Shown one piece after another: positions 1-10,734 of a DNA stretch of 64,000 nt (the stretch's first letter is position 1; each line of letters starts with the position of its first letter). The DNA is from Bartonella bilalgolemi (lineage in GTDB: Bacteria > Pseudomonadota > Alphaproteobacteria > Rhizobiales > Rhizobiaceae), in contig NZ_JAMCOF010000004.1 of NCBI RefSeq assembly GCF_023500045.1, positions 1 through 64,000 of the forward strand, in the 5' to 3' direction. A program made the translations under genes and the position numbers. Under the pieces are notes generated by a model. That model was not told where the DNA came from. It saw nothing but the letters and a program-made list of their open reading frames with translations, and made no database searches.

Positions 1-130
1 TAAAATATTTATTATTTTTTAAAATAAAAACTACATAAAAATTTATGATTTGTTATTAATATTTTTTGTTAATTATAATTAATATAATATTATTTATTCT
101 ATAATAAAATTAAATAAAGGGGGATTTATT

Positions 131-912
131 ATGCATAAATTGATTATAATAGCTATCGCACTGTAAAGGGCTTTAATCGTCGAGTTCGTTTTCTAGTAAT
201 GCATTACACTGCAGCCAACTTTAAATCATCTGTTACAACTCTTACAGGACCTTCAGTCAGCGCCCATTATCTTATTCCTGATCCTTCAGAACAGACATAC
301 ATTGATGCAGGTTTTAAAGATGTACGCATTTTTAATCTGGTTGATGAAAATGAGCGTGCATGGCATGCTGGTATTAGTTCATGGGCTGGACGTAACAATC
401 TAAATGATACAGCTATTGGAATAGAAACAGTCAATCTAGCAACCGATCATAACGGGAAATTTACATTTCCACCTTTTCATCCAAAGCAAATTGATGCAAT
501 TAAAGAACTTGCATTTAACATTCTTCAACGTTATCCAGATATTTCACCAACTAATGTTGTTGGTCATAATGATATTGCTCCTGGAAGAAAAATGGATCCA
601 GGTGCGGCTTTTCCGTGGAAAGAACTTTATGATTCAGGTATAGGAGCATGGTATAATGTAGCACGAAAAGATACTTATCAAGAAGAATTTGCTAAAGATC
701 CTTCATTTTTTATAAAAGCAAAAACAGAAGTCGTAGCTAAACTAAAAAAATACGGATACGACACTTCAGATGCAAATACTGAAAGTGGGTATAAAAATTT
801 GATTATGGCGTTTCAGCTCCATTTTCGTCAAAAAAATTATGATGGAGTTTTGGATATTGAAACCGCAGCAATTATTTATGCATTGGTAGAAAAATATTTC
901 CCCTCAAAATAA
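131..912 (+). pseudogene. amiD: N-acetylmuramoyl-L-alanine amidase (AmiD type) with a 5' frameshift
   Basis: Zinc amidase of the Amidase_2/PGRP fold, which cuts the bond between MurNAc and the stem peptide, followed by a C-terminal peptidoglycan-binding domain (roughly the last 70 codons). The open frame begins with ATG at 199, but this falls inside the conserved LVMHYTA motif, whose His is the first zinc ligand, and it has no ribosome binding site. Translating the same frame upstream gives good family sequence (SYRTVKGFNRRVRFLV) back to an in-frame stop at 136. A strong Shine-Dalgarno (AAAGGGGGA) precedes ATG 131, which reads MHKLIIIAIAL and stops. Adding one A to the AAA at 137-139 would join ATG 131 to the family frame. 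The other ligands (VGHND and the DPGAAFPW region) are intact. Either the gene is recently inactivated or the base was lost in sequencing. Confidence 0.75.
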
Positions 913-1554
913 TTTAGCTTATTTAATTAAAATATACGAGATTGTTACAAAAGGTTTTTTTGCCTTCATAGAATTACTAATTTTACTGACTAAAGGCTAA
1001 ATACTTTATATTTTTTCAGTATAATAACTATCTATTTTAGAATAAATAAAAGGAAGAGCTAAGAGCTTTTCCTAATCCTTTTATCTTTGATAAGCATAAA
1101 GAATTTCATTTAACCTTAGAATAAATTTTTAAAAAAGAGAAAACCGAGTATATTTTTAGTTTTTAAATCTATAAAATAGTTAACTATATAAATTTTAGTT
1201 GGATTTAACAATCAAATTAAAATTTTTTCTGTATTAATGATTTCATGTAGGATTTAATAAATTTTTCCTCAAACTTTTATAAGTCAGGAATCAAATAAAA
1301 ATACCTTTCAATATAATAAAGGTAATAATATTTCTTATTAAGCTTCTCTTATAGAATTATTTTTTCAATAATATCAACTTCTGATCCTCATTTTTGTTAA
1401 AGGAAATCCTTTTTCTTTTTTATCAAATTATTTAATAATAAGCACAAGAAATCCACATGCCTTTCCTTAAGAGCATTATCTAATTTAATCCACTTATAAA
1501 ATTTACAAAGCACAAAATTATCATACATTTCAGTTTTTATTTTGAACTGCAGTA
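913..1554. other. gene-free AT-rich stretch with one hairpin
   Basis: No coding region is recognisable on either strand. The only structure seen is a 10-bp stem with a 3-nt loop at 1051-1073 (AGGAAGAGCT / AGCTTTTCCT, one G-U pair). Read on the minus strand it is followed by a T-rich run, so it could be a distant terminator for the leftward gene ending at 1555. Otherwise this looks like decayed sequence. Confidence 0.5.
1051..1073 (-). terminator. possible hairpin terminator
   Basis: Near-perfect inverted repeat with a 10-bp stem and AAG-type loop. On the minus strand it is followed by TTTTATTTATT. It lies about 480 bases past the stop of the nearest leftward gene, so the assignment is weak. 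Confidence 0.3.
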
Positions 1555-2046
1555 TTATTTTTCAAAGAGATGTGGATTCTCAAAAGCAAGATTCTGCCGT
1601 GCCTTTTGTAATCGTTGAATAATATCATCAATTTTAGATGAAGAATAAGACGTTTCCTGATTATTAGTTAATGAGTGTTGTTTCTCTTCATCTTCATAAA
1701 AATACTGAATTTGTGATTGAATCGTTCGTATTTCTTGGAATAAAAGGCGACTAGTTTCTTTAAAACTATTATTAAGTGAAAAAATTTGATCAGAAATTGA
1801 CATTAAAATTTGTTTAAAAAAATGCTCGCTTTCTTGACGTTTGCGATACTCTAAAACAAGAGCATAACTTATTTCATCTAATTGCTGTTTGGTAGAATCA
1901 ATTTTATGTAATAAATCCGGCGCTCCATTTATATTAGCTTTTTTTATTTTCAAAAGCATAGCATAAATATTTAATAGTCTAACTGCAGAATAAGATAAAT
2001 AATCAACTAATGTAAGTGTCTTAGTATAGTATTTTTGTTGAACCAT
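1555..2046 (-). CDS. hypothetical helical protein, 163 aa
   Basis: Not recognised. The protein is almost entirely predicted helix, rich in Gln, Lys, Glu, Ser and Ile, with heptad-like stretches at about residues 40-75 and 80-125, suggesting a coiled coil. It has no signal peptide, no membrane segment, no cysteines and no known motif. Both flanks are long gene-free AT-rich stretches, so there is no operon context. The ATG at 2046 has no strong Shine-Dalgarno. The open frame and protein-like composition make it a real gene or a recent relic; it may be lineage-specific. Confidence 0.55.
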   Translation of the reverse strand: MVQQKYYTKTLTLVDYLSYSAVRLLNIYAMLLKIKKANINGAPDLLHKIDSTKQQLDEISYALVLEYRKRQESEHFFKQILMSISDQIFSLNNSFKETSRLLFQEIRTIQSQIQYFYEDEEKQHSLTNNQETSYSSSKIDDIIQRLQKARQNLAFENPHLFEK

Positions 2047-2186
2047 TATAAATCTACCTAGTGATTAGTTGTATACATTTATTCCACTATTCATTTTAAA
2101 TCCTATAGAATCATTCTAAAAAAAGTGCTAAAAAAATTTCTTTTCTAATTTGCTGATATTAAATTATTATATTTGATTTTTTATAC

Positions 2187-3368
2187 TTAATAATTAGTTA
2201 ATGGAGATAAGAGATGCATAGGCGTATAAAGAATAAAATCCGCTGTTCTCTTTAAAATATTGTGACCATCAGCAAGAATCGCCTCACGAGGTGACAACTC
2301 CGTCCCTTGCATAATTGTTGAAGCTAAAGATCCTTCTCGAGATAGAGCCATTAATGTTGGTGAAGATGCAAATACATTATGCGTGCCACCATCAATATTA
2401 GATAAATCAAGAATAGCTATTCCGTTCTTCTGTAATATTTCAATATTTGAGCCATCTCCTACACGAGGATGTCCACCTGTAAGGCGCCCTGAAAGAGCAA
2501 GAGCTTTGTCCTTACGAGATACCAAAATAGCTGTTGGTTGAGGTAATATTTTAATATCATTAAGTTGACGCTCAAATACATCAAGGTCAATATCAGGCGC
2601 TGCCATTAAAAAACTCGTAATACGATGAATTAGCTTGTATTTTCCTTGTAATGCTAGAGTTCTAAACGCTTCCATTGTAACAAAATTACCCATAGAGTGT
2701 GCAATAATTGAAACCTTATCAGCATCTGTTTCACTGATAGTCATCAGAAGTTCTATCAGCCCATCACGCGCAAAATTAGCGCTATCACGATCATAAATAT
2801 AAAGAGGTATTGCACCAGCCGAAGGCCATGAATAATGTACATTAACAACATTTAAAGAATAATCGTAAGCAAATTGAGCTGTACGGAATGTACCATCTGC
2901 AAAATTGTTATTGTAGCCATGAATAAAAAGAAAAATTTCTTTTTTTCCTTTTGTTTTTTTTGCTAACGCAATATTTAATTGCTGTTTAAACTGTTCTTTA
3001 TTATCATATTTTTGCAAAGCGACTGCTGCAAAATATTTATCATGACTAGGCTTATAAGCATTTGTCTCCACCATGCCTTTCACATGTTGTTGAGGAATTC
3101 CTATATCAACGCGATTGTAATATACTTTATTTGACCGTTCTGCTCCATAAGGTTGAGAATAATTATCCTGCATCATACGACTTGTAGCAACATAAACTGG
3201 GATAACAGCCTTTGGAAGAATCTGTTTTTCAACTTTTCTCTGTGTAGCAACCATAGACGGTGTTGCATGTATTCCATGCCAAAGTACAGCACGCGACCCA
3301 CCACACGCAACCAAAAAAGTAACACAAATAAAAAGCACTAACTGCTTTAACAGTAATACATTTTTCAC
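2187..3368 (-). CDS. alpha/beta hydrolase lipoprotein (DUF900 family)
   Basis: A 393-aa esterase-like protein of the DUF900 alpha/beta hydrolase family. The N-terminus has a lipoprotein signal, with a hydrophobic run ending in LVACGG; the Cys at about residue 22 would be lipidated, placing the protein on the periplasmic side of a membrane. The oxyanion region IFLFIHGYNNNF and the nucleophile elbow AHSMGNF (GxSxG-like) are clear; a late Asp and the His of GGTHNVF can complete the triad. Proteins like this are widespread and mostly uncharacterised in Rhizobiales, and the substrate cannot be inferred. It is transcribed alone, facing the tRNA-Leu region. Confidence 0.85.
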   Translation of the reverse strand: MKNVLLLKQLVLFICVTFLVACGGSRAVLWHGIHATPSMVATQRKVEKQILPKAVIPVYVATSRMMQDNYSQPYGAERSNKVYYNRVDIGIPQQHVKGMVETNAYKPSHDKYFAAVALQKYDNKEQFKQQLNIALAKKTKGKKEIFLFIHGYNNNFADGTFRTAQFAYDYSLNVVNVHYSWPSAGAIPLYIYDRDSANFARDGLIELLMTISETDADKVSIIAHSMGNFVTMEAFRTLALQGKYKLIHRITSFLMAAPDIDLDVFERQLNDIKILPQPTAILVSRKDKALALSGRLTGGHPRVGDGSNIEILQKNGIAILDLSNIDGGTHNVFASSPTLMALSREGSLASTIMQGTELSPREAILADGHNILKRTADFILYTPMHLLSPLTNY

Positions 3369-3572
3369 TGCAATACTACCTAATCTTATCAGATAAACAA
3401 GAAATCATATTTCGTACCTATAATAATAACACAAGATACAGTTTCTAATAACCTGCAACAAAGCAATTAATTATATAAGACATTAGAAAAAAAAATGTAT
3501 AAAATTCGCATCTTAATGCTCACTATTACAGCTTTTATCTGCACTTTAAACATCAATCACAAAAAATATAAA

Positions 3573-3657
3573 TGGTGCGGTCGAGAAGACTCGAACTTCC
3601 ACGAGTTGCCCCACAGCGACCTCAACGCTGCGCGTCTACCAATTCCGCCACGACCGC
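3573..3657 (-). tRNA. tRNA-Leu(GAG)
   Basis: Read on the minus strand: acceptor GCGGTCG pairs with CGACCGC, D-arm GGCGGAATTGGTAGACGC, anticodon stem CAGCG/CGCTG around the loop TTGAGGT (anticodon GAG), a class II variable arm, the T-loop TTCGAGT, discriminator A and an encoded CCA (3573-3575). Confidence 0.95.
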
Positions 3658-3811
3658 ACACGATATAAGCAAAATACATTATCTCCGCATTTAACAAATC
3701 ATACAATAAGGTACAAGTTTATTTTTATATTCTCATAATTTATTTTATTTCACACTACTTCATATTTAATAATATAAATCCTTAAAGGATACATTTTACA
3801 GATTACCATAA

Positions 3812-4426
3812 TCAGCGTATTAATGACATAAAACTATCTTGTGCTATTTGATTACTTTGATAATATCCATGAAAACCTGTTGTAATAGTCGTAGCACCTT
3901 GCTTTCGTATCCCTCTCATGCCCATACACATATGCTCAGCCTCGATCATTACAGCAACACCACGAGGCTTTAGATGCGTATTTAAAGACTCAACTATTTG
4001 AGCTGTCATGTTTTCTTGTGTTTGTAAACGACGAGAAAAAACATCTACAACACGTGCAATTTTTGAAAGTCCAACAACTTTTTTATCAGGGAGATAAGCA
4101 ATATGGGCTCTACCAATAATTGGAAGTATATGGTGTTCACAATGTGAATAAAAAGAGATATTCTTCAATATAATTGGTTCATTATATCCTGAAACTTCCT
4201 CAAAAACTGTATCTAAAATTTCTTTAACTGATTCGTTATAACCAGTAAAAAGCTCACGATACGCTTTAGCAACACGACTTGGAGTATTTAATAGCCCTTC
4301 TCGGTTTGGATCTTCTCCTATCCATAATAGTAATGTATGAATCGCCGCCTCCACTTCTTCAATATCAGGCTTTTTTTGCTCAGAGAGAAATAGATTAGTT
4401 GCTCCTCCTTTCATGATATCACACAT
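3812..4426 (-). CDS. folE: GTP cyclohydrolase I
   Basis: Converts GTP to 7,8-dihydroneopterin triphosphate, the first step of folate (and pterin) synthesis. The 204-aa length is normal. Zinc and catalytic residues are visible in SHCEHH (about residues 98-103) and HMCMGMRG (about 165-172), with the family signature [15 protein letters not shown] between. The start at 4426 (MCDIMKGG) is the longest choice; the Met five residues later is also possible. It is divergent from the NifU-like/yidD/thrS genes, an arrangement seen in other Rhizobiales. Confidence 0.95.
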   Translation of the reverse strand: MCDIMKGGATNLFLSEQKKPDIEEVEAAIHTLLLWIGEDPNREGLLNTPSRVAKAYRELFTGYNESVKEILDTVFEEVSGYNEPIILKNISFYSHCEHHILPIIGRAHIAYLPDKKVVGLSKIARVVDVFSRRLQTQENMTAQIVESLNTHLKPRGVAVMIEAEHMCMGMRGIRKQGATTITTGFHGYYQSNQIAQDSFMSLIR

Positions 4427-4540
4427 TAAATAACTCCAACTTAATTATGTAGTAAGATATTTATTATTTTTTATATAATCTTTATATAAATGAATTAAAA
4501 GCTTAAATAGCAATAACTCTCAAAAATCAGATAATAGCTT

Positions 4541-4978
4541 ATGATTGATAATATCTATAGCAATACAATACTTGAACATGCTGCACATATAAGCAAAATC
4601 GGTCGTCTTAACAATCCAGATGCAACATCAAAAAAGTGTGCACGCTTTTGTGGATCAACCGTTACCGTAGACCTAAAAATAGAAAATAGCACTATCATAG
4701 ATTTTGCTCATGAGATATGTGCATGTGTACTTGGACAAGCTTCATCTTCTATTCTTGCATATCATATCATTGGTCAAAAAACGCAAGACCTTAAAATACT
4801 ACATAAAATTATTCAGCATATGTTAACAAAAAATGGCCCTCCTCCTTCAGCTCCATTTGAAGCATTTGCCTGTTTAAAACCTATTAAAGACTATCAAACA
4901 CGTCATGCATCGGTAATGCTTACTTTTGATGCAGTCATAGATTGTATTAAACAAATTGAAGAAAAAATAAATGGCTAA
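4541..4978 (+). CDS. NifU/IscU-type iron-sulfur scaffold protein
   Basis: A 145-aa protein of the IscU/NifU N-terminal fold. Cysteines in KKCARFCGSTV, EICACVLGQASSS and the later AFACLKP match the family's cluster-binding positions. It probably holds a nascent Fe-S cluster or passes it on; this single-domain form next to yidD and thrS is typical of Rhizobiales, where its exact role is unclear. The end overlaps the start of yidD by 8 nt, so the two are translated together. Confidence 0.85.
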   Translation: MIDNIYSNTILEHAAHISKIGRLNNPDATSKKCARFCGSTVTVDLKIENSTIIDFAHEICACVLGQASSSILAYHIIGQKTQDLKILHKIIQHMLTKNGPPPSAPFEAFACLKPIKDYQTRHASVMLTFDAVIDCIKQIEEKING

Positions 4979-5315
4979 ACAACACATAAAAACAAATAAA
5001 ACATACACAAGAAACTACAAGGGGCCTTGGCAAAAAACACCTGGACGATTACTTGGTATCGGACTAATACGTTTCTATCAAATAACTCTGTCTAGCTTTA
5101 TAGGCATTCATTGTCGTCACAGACCAACTTGTTCAGAATATGCCTACGAAGCGATTGCACGCCATGGTCTATGGGCAGGCGCATGGATGGGATTTTTTCG
5201 TCTTATACGTTGTTGTCCGTTTGGAACAAATGGCTTCGATCCAGTACCAACCTCTATTGAAAATTCCTATAAACCTTGGCACTACTGGAAAATTTCTATC
5301 AAACGTAATAAATAG
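4971..5315 (+). CDS. yidD: membrane protein insertion efficiency factor YidD
   Basis: Small (114 aa) membrane-associated helper of YidC/Sec-dependent insertion. The family core is present: LIRFYQ near residue 30, then CRHRPTCSEYAYEAIARHG and the C-terminal RLIRCCPFGTNGFDPVP. The Lys-rich N-terminus is a little long. It overlaps the upstream scaffold gene by 8 nt. A shadow frame at 5140-5355 is not a gene. Confidence 0.93.
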   Translation: MAKQHIKTNKTYTRNYKGPWQKTPGRLLGIGLIRFYQITLSSFIGIHCRHRPTCSEYAYEAIARHGLWAGAWMGFFRLIRCCPFGTNGFDPVPTSIENSYKPWHYWKISIKRNK

Positions 5316-5448
5316 TCTTTTCTTTTTTAATGCGTTATGCATAAAAAAGGGTTGATAAGAAATTAGCCTATTAGCTTTAATTGATTATTGCTAAATGTTC
5401 ACGAAACCATCTGCAATCGTTAGCAGAATTGGATTAAAAGGGTTCTTT

Positions 5449-7413
5449 ATGTCTTGCTCTATTTTTCTTTCTTTTCCTGATGGCTCAAAGCGCGATTACC
5501 CAACCGAAACAACTGGTTTAGAATTAGCTGAATCTATTTCTAAGTCCCTTGCAAAAAAAGCAGTTGCTTACAGTCTTGATGGAGCTCTTAGAGATCTTTC
5601 AGATCCATTAGAACAATCTGGACAAGTAGAAATCATCACCCGCGATGATCCACGCGCACTTGAATTGATACGCCATGATTGCGCACATGTTTTAGCTGAA
5701 GCAGTACAAGAGCTTTTTCCTGAAACACAAGTTACAATCGGCCCAGTTATTGAAAACGGTTTTTATTATGATTTTGCACGTAAACAACCTTTTACATTAG
5801 ATGATCTTACTACCATTGAAAAGAAAATGCGTGAAATTATTCAACGCAATAAACCTTTCAGAAAAGAAATTTGGTCTCGTGAAAAAGCTAAGAAGATTTT
5901 TTCTGAAAAAAACGAATTCTATAAAATTGAGCTTATTGATTCTATCCCTGATGATCAAGATTTGAAAGTCTATTATCAAGGTGACTGGTTTGATCTTTGC
6001 CGTGGTCCACATATGCAATCTACTGGCCAAATTGGTAATGCGTTTAAATTGATGAAAGTTGCAGGTGCTTATTGGCGTGGTGATTCCAATAATCCTATGT
6101 TAACAAGAATTTATGGTACAGCATTTACTAATGAAAACGACTTAAAAGCCTATCTTCATATGCTAGAAGAAGCCGAAAAACGGGATCATCGCCGCTTAGG
6201 ACGAGAAATGGATTTATTTCACTTTCAAGAAGAAAGCCCAGGAATGATTTTTTGGCACCCCAAAGGTTGGAAAATGTTCCAAAATTTGATCAGTTACATG
6301 CGTCGTCGTCTTGACAATCATAAATATGCTGAGGTTCAAGCGCCACAAGTTCTTGATAAGTCTCTTTGGGAAATATCAGGTCACTGGGAATGGTATAAAG
6401 AAAATATGTTCAAAACAATCCCAGCTGCTGATGACTGGAATAATGAACATATTTATGCTCTTAAACCAATGAATTGCCCTGGCCATGTACAGATCTTTAA
6501 ACACGGTTTAAAATCTTATCGTGATTTGCCCATTAGACTAGCTGAATTTGGCCTTGTTCATCGTTATGAGCCTTCAGGTTCTTTACATGGACTTATGCGG
6601 GTACGTAGCTTTACACAAGATGATGCACATATTTTTTGTACTGAAGAACAATTAGCTGATGAATGTCTTAGTATCAATGATTTGATTTTATCAACCTACG
6701 CAGATTTTGATTTTAAAGAAATCAGTCTTAAGCTCTCAACACGCCCAGAAAAACGTGTTGGTTCAGATGAATTATGGGACCATGCTGAAAATATCATGAC
6801 ATCTGTTCTTAAAACTATTGAGAAAAAATTTTCAGGACGTGTTAAAATAAGCGTTCTTCCTGGTGAAGGAGCATTTTATGGACCAAAATTTGAATATACA
6901 CTGACAGATGCTATTGGCCGCGAGTGGCAATGTGGAACAACACAAGTAGACTTTAATTTACCTGAACGCTTTGGAGCATTTTATATTGATAAGGATTCCG
7001 AAAAACGCCAACCCGTTATGATCCATCGAGCTATTTTTGGATCAATGGAGCGTTTTCTTGGTATATTAATTGAGAACTTTTCTGGTCATATACCATTTTG
7101 GCTTGCGCCTCAACAGATTGTTGTGGCAACGATTACATCCGATGCGAATGAGTATGCAAAAAAAATAACAGAAAAACTCAAAGCTATTGGTCTTTTAGCA
7201 ACTCTAGATTCCCGCAATGAGAAAATTAACTACAAAATACGCGAACACTCTTTACAAAAAATTCCTGTAATTTTGGTATGTGGTAAACGTGAAGCTGAAA
7301 CAAATAGCGTTAATATACGTCGCTTAGGAAGTGTAGAGCAAACCTTTTTACCTATAGAAAAAGTGTTTCAACAATTGTTGGATGAAGCAACACCACCAGA
7401 TTTACGTTGTTAA
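5449..7413 (+). CDS. thrS: threonyl-tRNA synthetase
   Basis: Charges tRNA-Thr. The domains are complete: TGS (residues about 1-60), the editing domain with [10 protein letters not shown], the class II catalytic core with [10 protein letters not shown], the motif [25 protein letters not shown] and motif 3, then the anticodon-binding domain ending in LGSVEQ. An open frame begins at 5395, but the ATG at 5449 ([12 protein letters not shown]) follows AAAAGGG and matches the family N-terminus, giving 654 aa. No T-box or obvious leader structure is seen; an AT-rich imperfect hairpin lies at about 5317-5345. Confidence 0.96.
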   Translation: MSCSIFLSFPDGSKRDYPTETTGLELAESISKSLAKKAVAYSLDGALRDLSDPLEQSGQVEIITRDDPRALELIRHDCAHVLAEAVQELFPETQVTIGPVIENGFYYDFARKQPFTLDDLTTIEKKMREIIQRNKPFRKEIWSREKAKKIFSEKNEFYKIELIDSIPDDQDLKVYYQGDWFDLCRGPHMQSTGQIGNAFKLMKVAGAYWRGDSNNPMLTRIYGTAFTNENDLKAYLHMLEEAEKRDHRRLGREMDLFHFQEESPGMIFWHPKGWKMFQNLISYMRRRLDNHKYAEVQAPQVLDKSLWEISGHWEWYKENMFKTIPAADDWNNEHIYALKPMNCPGHVQIFKHGLKSYRDLPIRLAEFGLVHRYEPSGSLHGLMRVRSFTQDDAHIFCTEEQLADECLSINDLILSTYADFDFKEISLKLSTRPEKRVGSDELWDHAENIMTSVLKTIEKKFSGRVKISVLPGEGAFYGPKFEYTLTDAIGREWQCGTTQVDFNLPERFGAFYIDKDSEKRQPVMIHRAIFGSMERFLGILIENFSGHIPFWLAPQQIVVATITSDANEYAKKITEKLKAIGLLATLDSRNEKINYKIREHSLQKIPVILVCGKREAETNSVNIRRLGSVEQTFLPIEKVFQQLLDEATPPDLRC

Positions 7414-7454
7414 TTAATGCCTGATGTCATAAAATACTATATAATAGGTTATTA

Positions 7455-7958
7455 TTATCTTGCTTTATCAAGAATACGTTTACACTCAATTAACTCAAAT
7501 AGCACTTCCTGTAGCAATACTTTATCAGTTTTATCTCGATAATTATTTATAGCACCAACAGGGGCTTCTCCTTCATTCTTCATAAACCCCAAAAGCCCAA
7601 ATGCTATTTTTTTTGACTTAGTAGGAACAGATTCAGATTCCTGTTCTGCACATTTTTTTTCCATTAAAATATTCATAGCGTCAAGATCACCACTGCCAAG
7701 AGCAACAATAAAAGGAGCTCCCTTCTCTTTTAAAATACGTTGTACACCTTTTATGGTATAACCTTGCCCGTAAAGTAATTGTTTTATACCATTGAGTAAA
7801 TCGATATCATTAGGGCGATAATAACGACGTCCGCCCCCACGCTTCAATGGCTTAATCTGACCAAACCGTGTTTCCCAGAATCTTAATACATGCTGCGGAA
7901 TCCCCAATAGATCAGCTACTTCACTAATTGTGCGAAAAGCATCGGGGCTTTTATCCAT
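7455..7958 (-). CDS. MerR-family transcriptional regulator
   Basis: A 167-aa regulator with an N-terminal MerR helix-turn-helix: [23 protein letters not shown] followed by the wing [12 protein letters not shown]. The C-terminal half lacks the Cys set of metal-sensing members. This gene follows ihfA-fabH-plsX in Rhizobiales, so it is a conserved part of that neighbourhood, though its targets are unknown. Transcribed leftward and convergent with thrS. Confidence 0.9.
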   Translation of the reverse strand: MDKSPDAFRTISEVADLLGIPQHVLRFWETRFGQIKPLKRGGGRRYYRPNDIDLLNGIKQLLYGQGYTIKGVQRILKEKGAPFIVALGSGDLDAMNILMEKKCAEQESESVPTKSKKIAFGLLGFMKNEGEAPVGAINNYRDKTDKVLLQEVLFELIECKRILDKAR

Positions 7959-8130
7959 TTATAACACCTCACCTAAAATTACATCAATATTTTATAGTTC
8001 CTGATCAATTTAATATTTCTTATTGAGATTGATCACAATATGAAATCTCTTTAATAAGAGCCTCTTCACTTAAAATATAAGACTCTTTCACAAAGAATAA
8101 AAATCTTAATATTGTCTGTTTAATATAAAA

Positions 8131-8442
8131 TTATTTTTTCTTCGCACGATGCGTATCTAAAATTCTTTTCTTGAGCACATTTGCAGCCTTGAATGTTACC
8201 ACACGCCGTGGTGGAATGGATGCTTCAATACCTGTTTTTGGATTGCGTCCAACTCGTTCACTTTTATCACGAACTTGAAAAGTCGCAAAAGAAGATAATT
8301 TAACCATTTCACCTTTGACAAGTGAATTGCATATTTCGCCCAAGACCAACTCAACTAAATCGGCTGATTCAGTGTGTGACAAGCCCACTTTTCTACAAAC
8401 CGCGCCAGCCAAATCTGCACGTGTTACTGTCTTACTTGTCAT
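8131..8442 (-). CDS. ihfA: integration host factor alpha subunit
   Basis: DNA-bending protein of the HU/IHF family (103 aa), working as a heterodimer with IhfB in nucleoid architecture, transcription and recombination. The beta-arm signature [22 protein letters not shown] is intact, and the Pro that intercalates into DNA is in NPKTG. The position between merR and fabH is typical of the order. Confidence 0.95.
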   Translation of the reverse strand: MTSKTVTRADLAGAVCRKVGLSHTESADLVELVLGEICNSLVKGEMVKLSSFATFQVRDKSERVGRNPKTGIEASIPPRRVVTFKAANVLKKRILDTHRAKKK

Positions 8443-8516
8443 TATTCACCTATTTAAACATTAAAAATTACAAAAAATTTATACGTTTTATTTAAATGTA
8501 GTCAAGCTGCTATAGC

Positions 8517-9488
8517 TTACCAGCGGATAAGAATCGCTCCCCATGTAAAACCTCCACCCATAGCCTCTAGCATAATAAGATCTCCTTTTTTTATTCTTCC
8601 ATCTTGAACAGCAGTTGCTAAAGCTAACGGTACCGATGCCGCAGATGTATTACCATGCTGATCAATGGTAATAACAATCCGATCTTTCGTGATCCCTAGC
8701 TTTCTAGCTGATGCTTCAATAATACGTTTGTTAGCTTGATGAGGCACAAACCAATCTAATTGAGAAGGCTTCATCTCAACTGCTGCAAAACAATCATCAA
8801 CTACATCAGTTATCATACTAACTGCATGTTTAAAAACTTCCCGTCCATCCATGCGTAAATAACCTGTTGTTTGTGTTGTTGAAGGACCACCATCAACATA
8901 TAGCTTATCTGCATAAGCACCATCAGAACGTAATTTAGCCGATAATATACCAAAATCAGCAAAAGTACCTTCAAATTCTTGCGCTTCTAAAATAGCTGCA
9001 CCTGAACCATCACCAAATAAAACACATGTTGTACGATCTTTCCAATCTAAAATTCGAGAAAATGTGTCAGACCCAATCACCAAAATCCTCTTTGCTACTC
9101 CACAACGTAAATAAGCATCTCCTGTTACCAACGCAAAAATAAAACCAGAACAAACAGCTTGAACATCAAAAGCAAAACCATGTTTCATTCCTAAAGCATG
9201 CTGAATTTCAACAGCAGAAGCAGGAAAAGTACGATTAGGTGTTGAAGTTGCTAGAATAATACAATCAATATCTTTCACTGTCATACCAGAATTTTTCAGA
9301 GCTTCTTGTGCAGCTTTTATTCCTAAAGAAACAGTAGTTTCATTATTATCAGCAATATAACGTTGACGAATTCCTGTACGTTGAACAATCCACGAATCAG
9401 ATGTTTCAACCAACTTTGTAATCTCATCATTCGATAAGCTTTTTTTGGGTAAGGCACTTCCTACACTACGCATAACTGATCGAATCAT
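8517..9488 (-). CDS. fabH: 3-oxoacyl-ACP synthase III
   Basis: Starts fatty acid synthesis by condensing acetyl-CoA with malonyl-ACP. The 323-aa protein has the catalytic Cys in VQAVCSGF (about residue 113), His in VPHQANKRI and Asn in QHGNTSAAS. Follows plsX with a 37-nt gap in the same direction, so the two are probably one operon. Confidence 0.96.
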   Translation of the reverse strand: MIRSVMRSVGSALPKKSLSNDEITKLVETSDSWIVQRTGIRQRYIADNNETTVSLGIKAAQEALKNSGMTVKDIDCIILATSTPNRTFPASAVEIQHALGMKHGFAFDVQAVCSGFIFALVTGDAYLRCGVAKRILVIGSDTFSRILDWKDRTTCVLFGDGSGAAILEAQEFEGTFADFGILSAKLRSDGAYADKLYVDGGPSTTQTTGYLRMDGREVFKHAVSMITDVVDDCFAAVEMKPSQLDWFVPHQANKRIIEASARKLGITKDRIVITIDQHGNTSAASVPLALATAVQDGRIKKGDLIMLEAMGGGFTWGAILIRW

Positions 9489-9525
9489 GTCGCCTTAACC
9501 TTCTCCTTTATACTACGAATCTCTA

Positions 9526-10599
9526 TCATCTTCCCTCCATCATATTCATCTCAGCTTCCCTTTCATCATCCAAAAGTAATGCTTTACTCTCATGAAAAAG
9601 TCGTAAATCTGTGGCTATTTCTTTTAAGAGTCCATTACTTACCATTTCATAGCCAACGCGAATAGCAGAAGCGAAACCGTTAGCATTAGTACCACCATGG
9701 CTTTTTATAACCACACCATTGAGGCCTAAAAGAACACCACCATTAACCCTATCTGGATCCATTTTATGTTTCAATTTACGAAAAGCACTTCGCGATAAAA
9801 GATACCCCAAATATGAAAGAATAGAACTACGCATAGCAACATTTAAGGTTTCGGCCATCTGTCGAGCAGTTCCTTCTGCAGCTTTTAAAGCAATATTACC
9901 GGAAAATCCCTCAGTGACAACAACATCAACAGTTCCTTTTCCAATATCATTTCCTTCAACAAATCCTTTATATTCTAAACCATCTAATTGCACTTTACGT
10001 AATATCATTCCCGCTTTCTTTATTTCATCCAAGCCTTTAACCTCTTCAACCCCCACATTTAACAACCCAACGCTTGGTTTTTCAATATGATATAAAGCAC
10101 GGAACATTCCAGCACCCATAACTGCTAAATCAACTAATTGACTAGCAGATGCTCCAATTGTCGCACCAATATCTAAAACAATACTTTCACTACGAAGAGT
10201 TGGCCAAATACCAGCAATACCAGGACGTTCAGCTTCTGCCATCATTTTTAAACAAAAGTAAGACATTGCCATGAGTGCACCAGTATTACCAGCAGAAACA
10301 CAAGCATCAGCTTTGCCATTTTTTACGGACTCAATCGCATGCCACATTGACGATTTACCACGCCCATTACGAAGTGCTTGGCTTGGCTTTTCATCCATAC
10401 GTGTATAACCTTCTGTAGGATAAAAGCATGATGCTGCAACCAAATGAGGGTATTTTTTTAAAATCGGTTCAACAACTTTACCTATTCCATAAAACAAAAA
10501 ATGAATATTTGGTAAATATTTTTGAGCAATTGCAGCTCCCGCAAGAGTAATTTCTGGACCATAATCACCACCCATTACATCCACAGAAATTTTAATCAC
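9526..10599 (-). CDS. plsX: phosphate acyltransferase PlsX
   Basis: Makes acyl-phosphate from acyl-ACP for phospholipid synthesis with PlsY. 357 aa, beginning [13 protein letters not shown], with AGNTGALMA, the conserved [10 protein letters not shown] and the C-terminal [12 protein letters not shown]. Peripheral membrane enzyme. Lies upstream of fabH, linking phospholipid and fatty acid initiation. Confidence 0.96.
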   Translation of the reverse strand: MIKISVDVMGGDYGPEITLAGAAIAQKYLPNIHFLFYGIGKVVEPILKKYPHLVAASCFYPTEGYTRMDEKPSQALRNGRGKSSMWHAIESVKNGKADACVSAGNTGALMAMSYFCLKMMAEAERPGIAGIWPTLRSESIVLDIGATIGASASQLVDLAVMGAGMFRALYHIEKPSVGLLNVGVEEVKGLDEIKKAGMILRKVQLDGLEYKGFVEGNDIGKGTVDVVVTEGFSGNIALKAAEGTARQMAETLNVAMRSSILSYLGYLLSRSAFRKLKHKMDPDRVNGGVLLGLNGVVIKSHGGTNANGFASAIRVGYEMVSNGLLKEIATDLRLFHESKALLLDDEREAEMNMMEGR

Positions 10600-10734
10600 G
10601 CTTGCTTATCCTATATCTTTAAATTTACGTCGCAACTGTTTGCTATTAAACAATTATAAAAATTATCGCTACAATTTCTTTTTAGAAAAGACTGTTTTAT
10701 ACAACTATACAACAGACAATTTATATATTTACAA

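Noticed and set aside
5317-5345. AT-rich hairpin between yidD and thrS as a terminator or attenuator
   Set aside because: The stem is almost all A-T with a bulge and there is no T-run after it; it is not enough to claim function.
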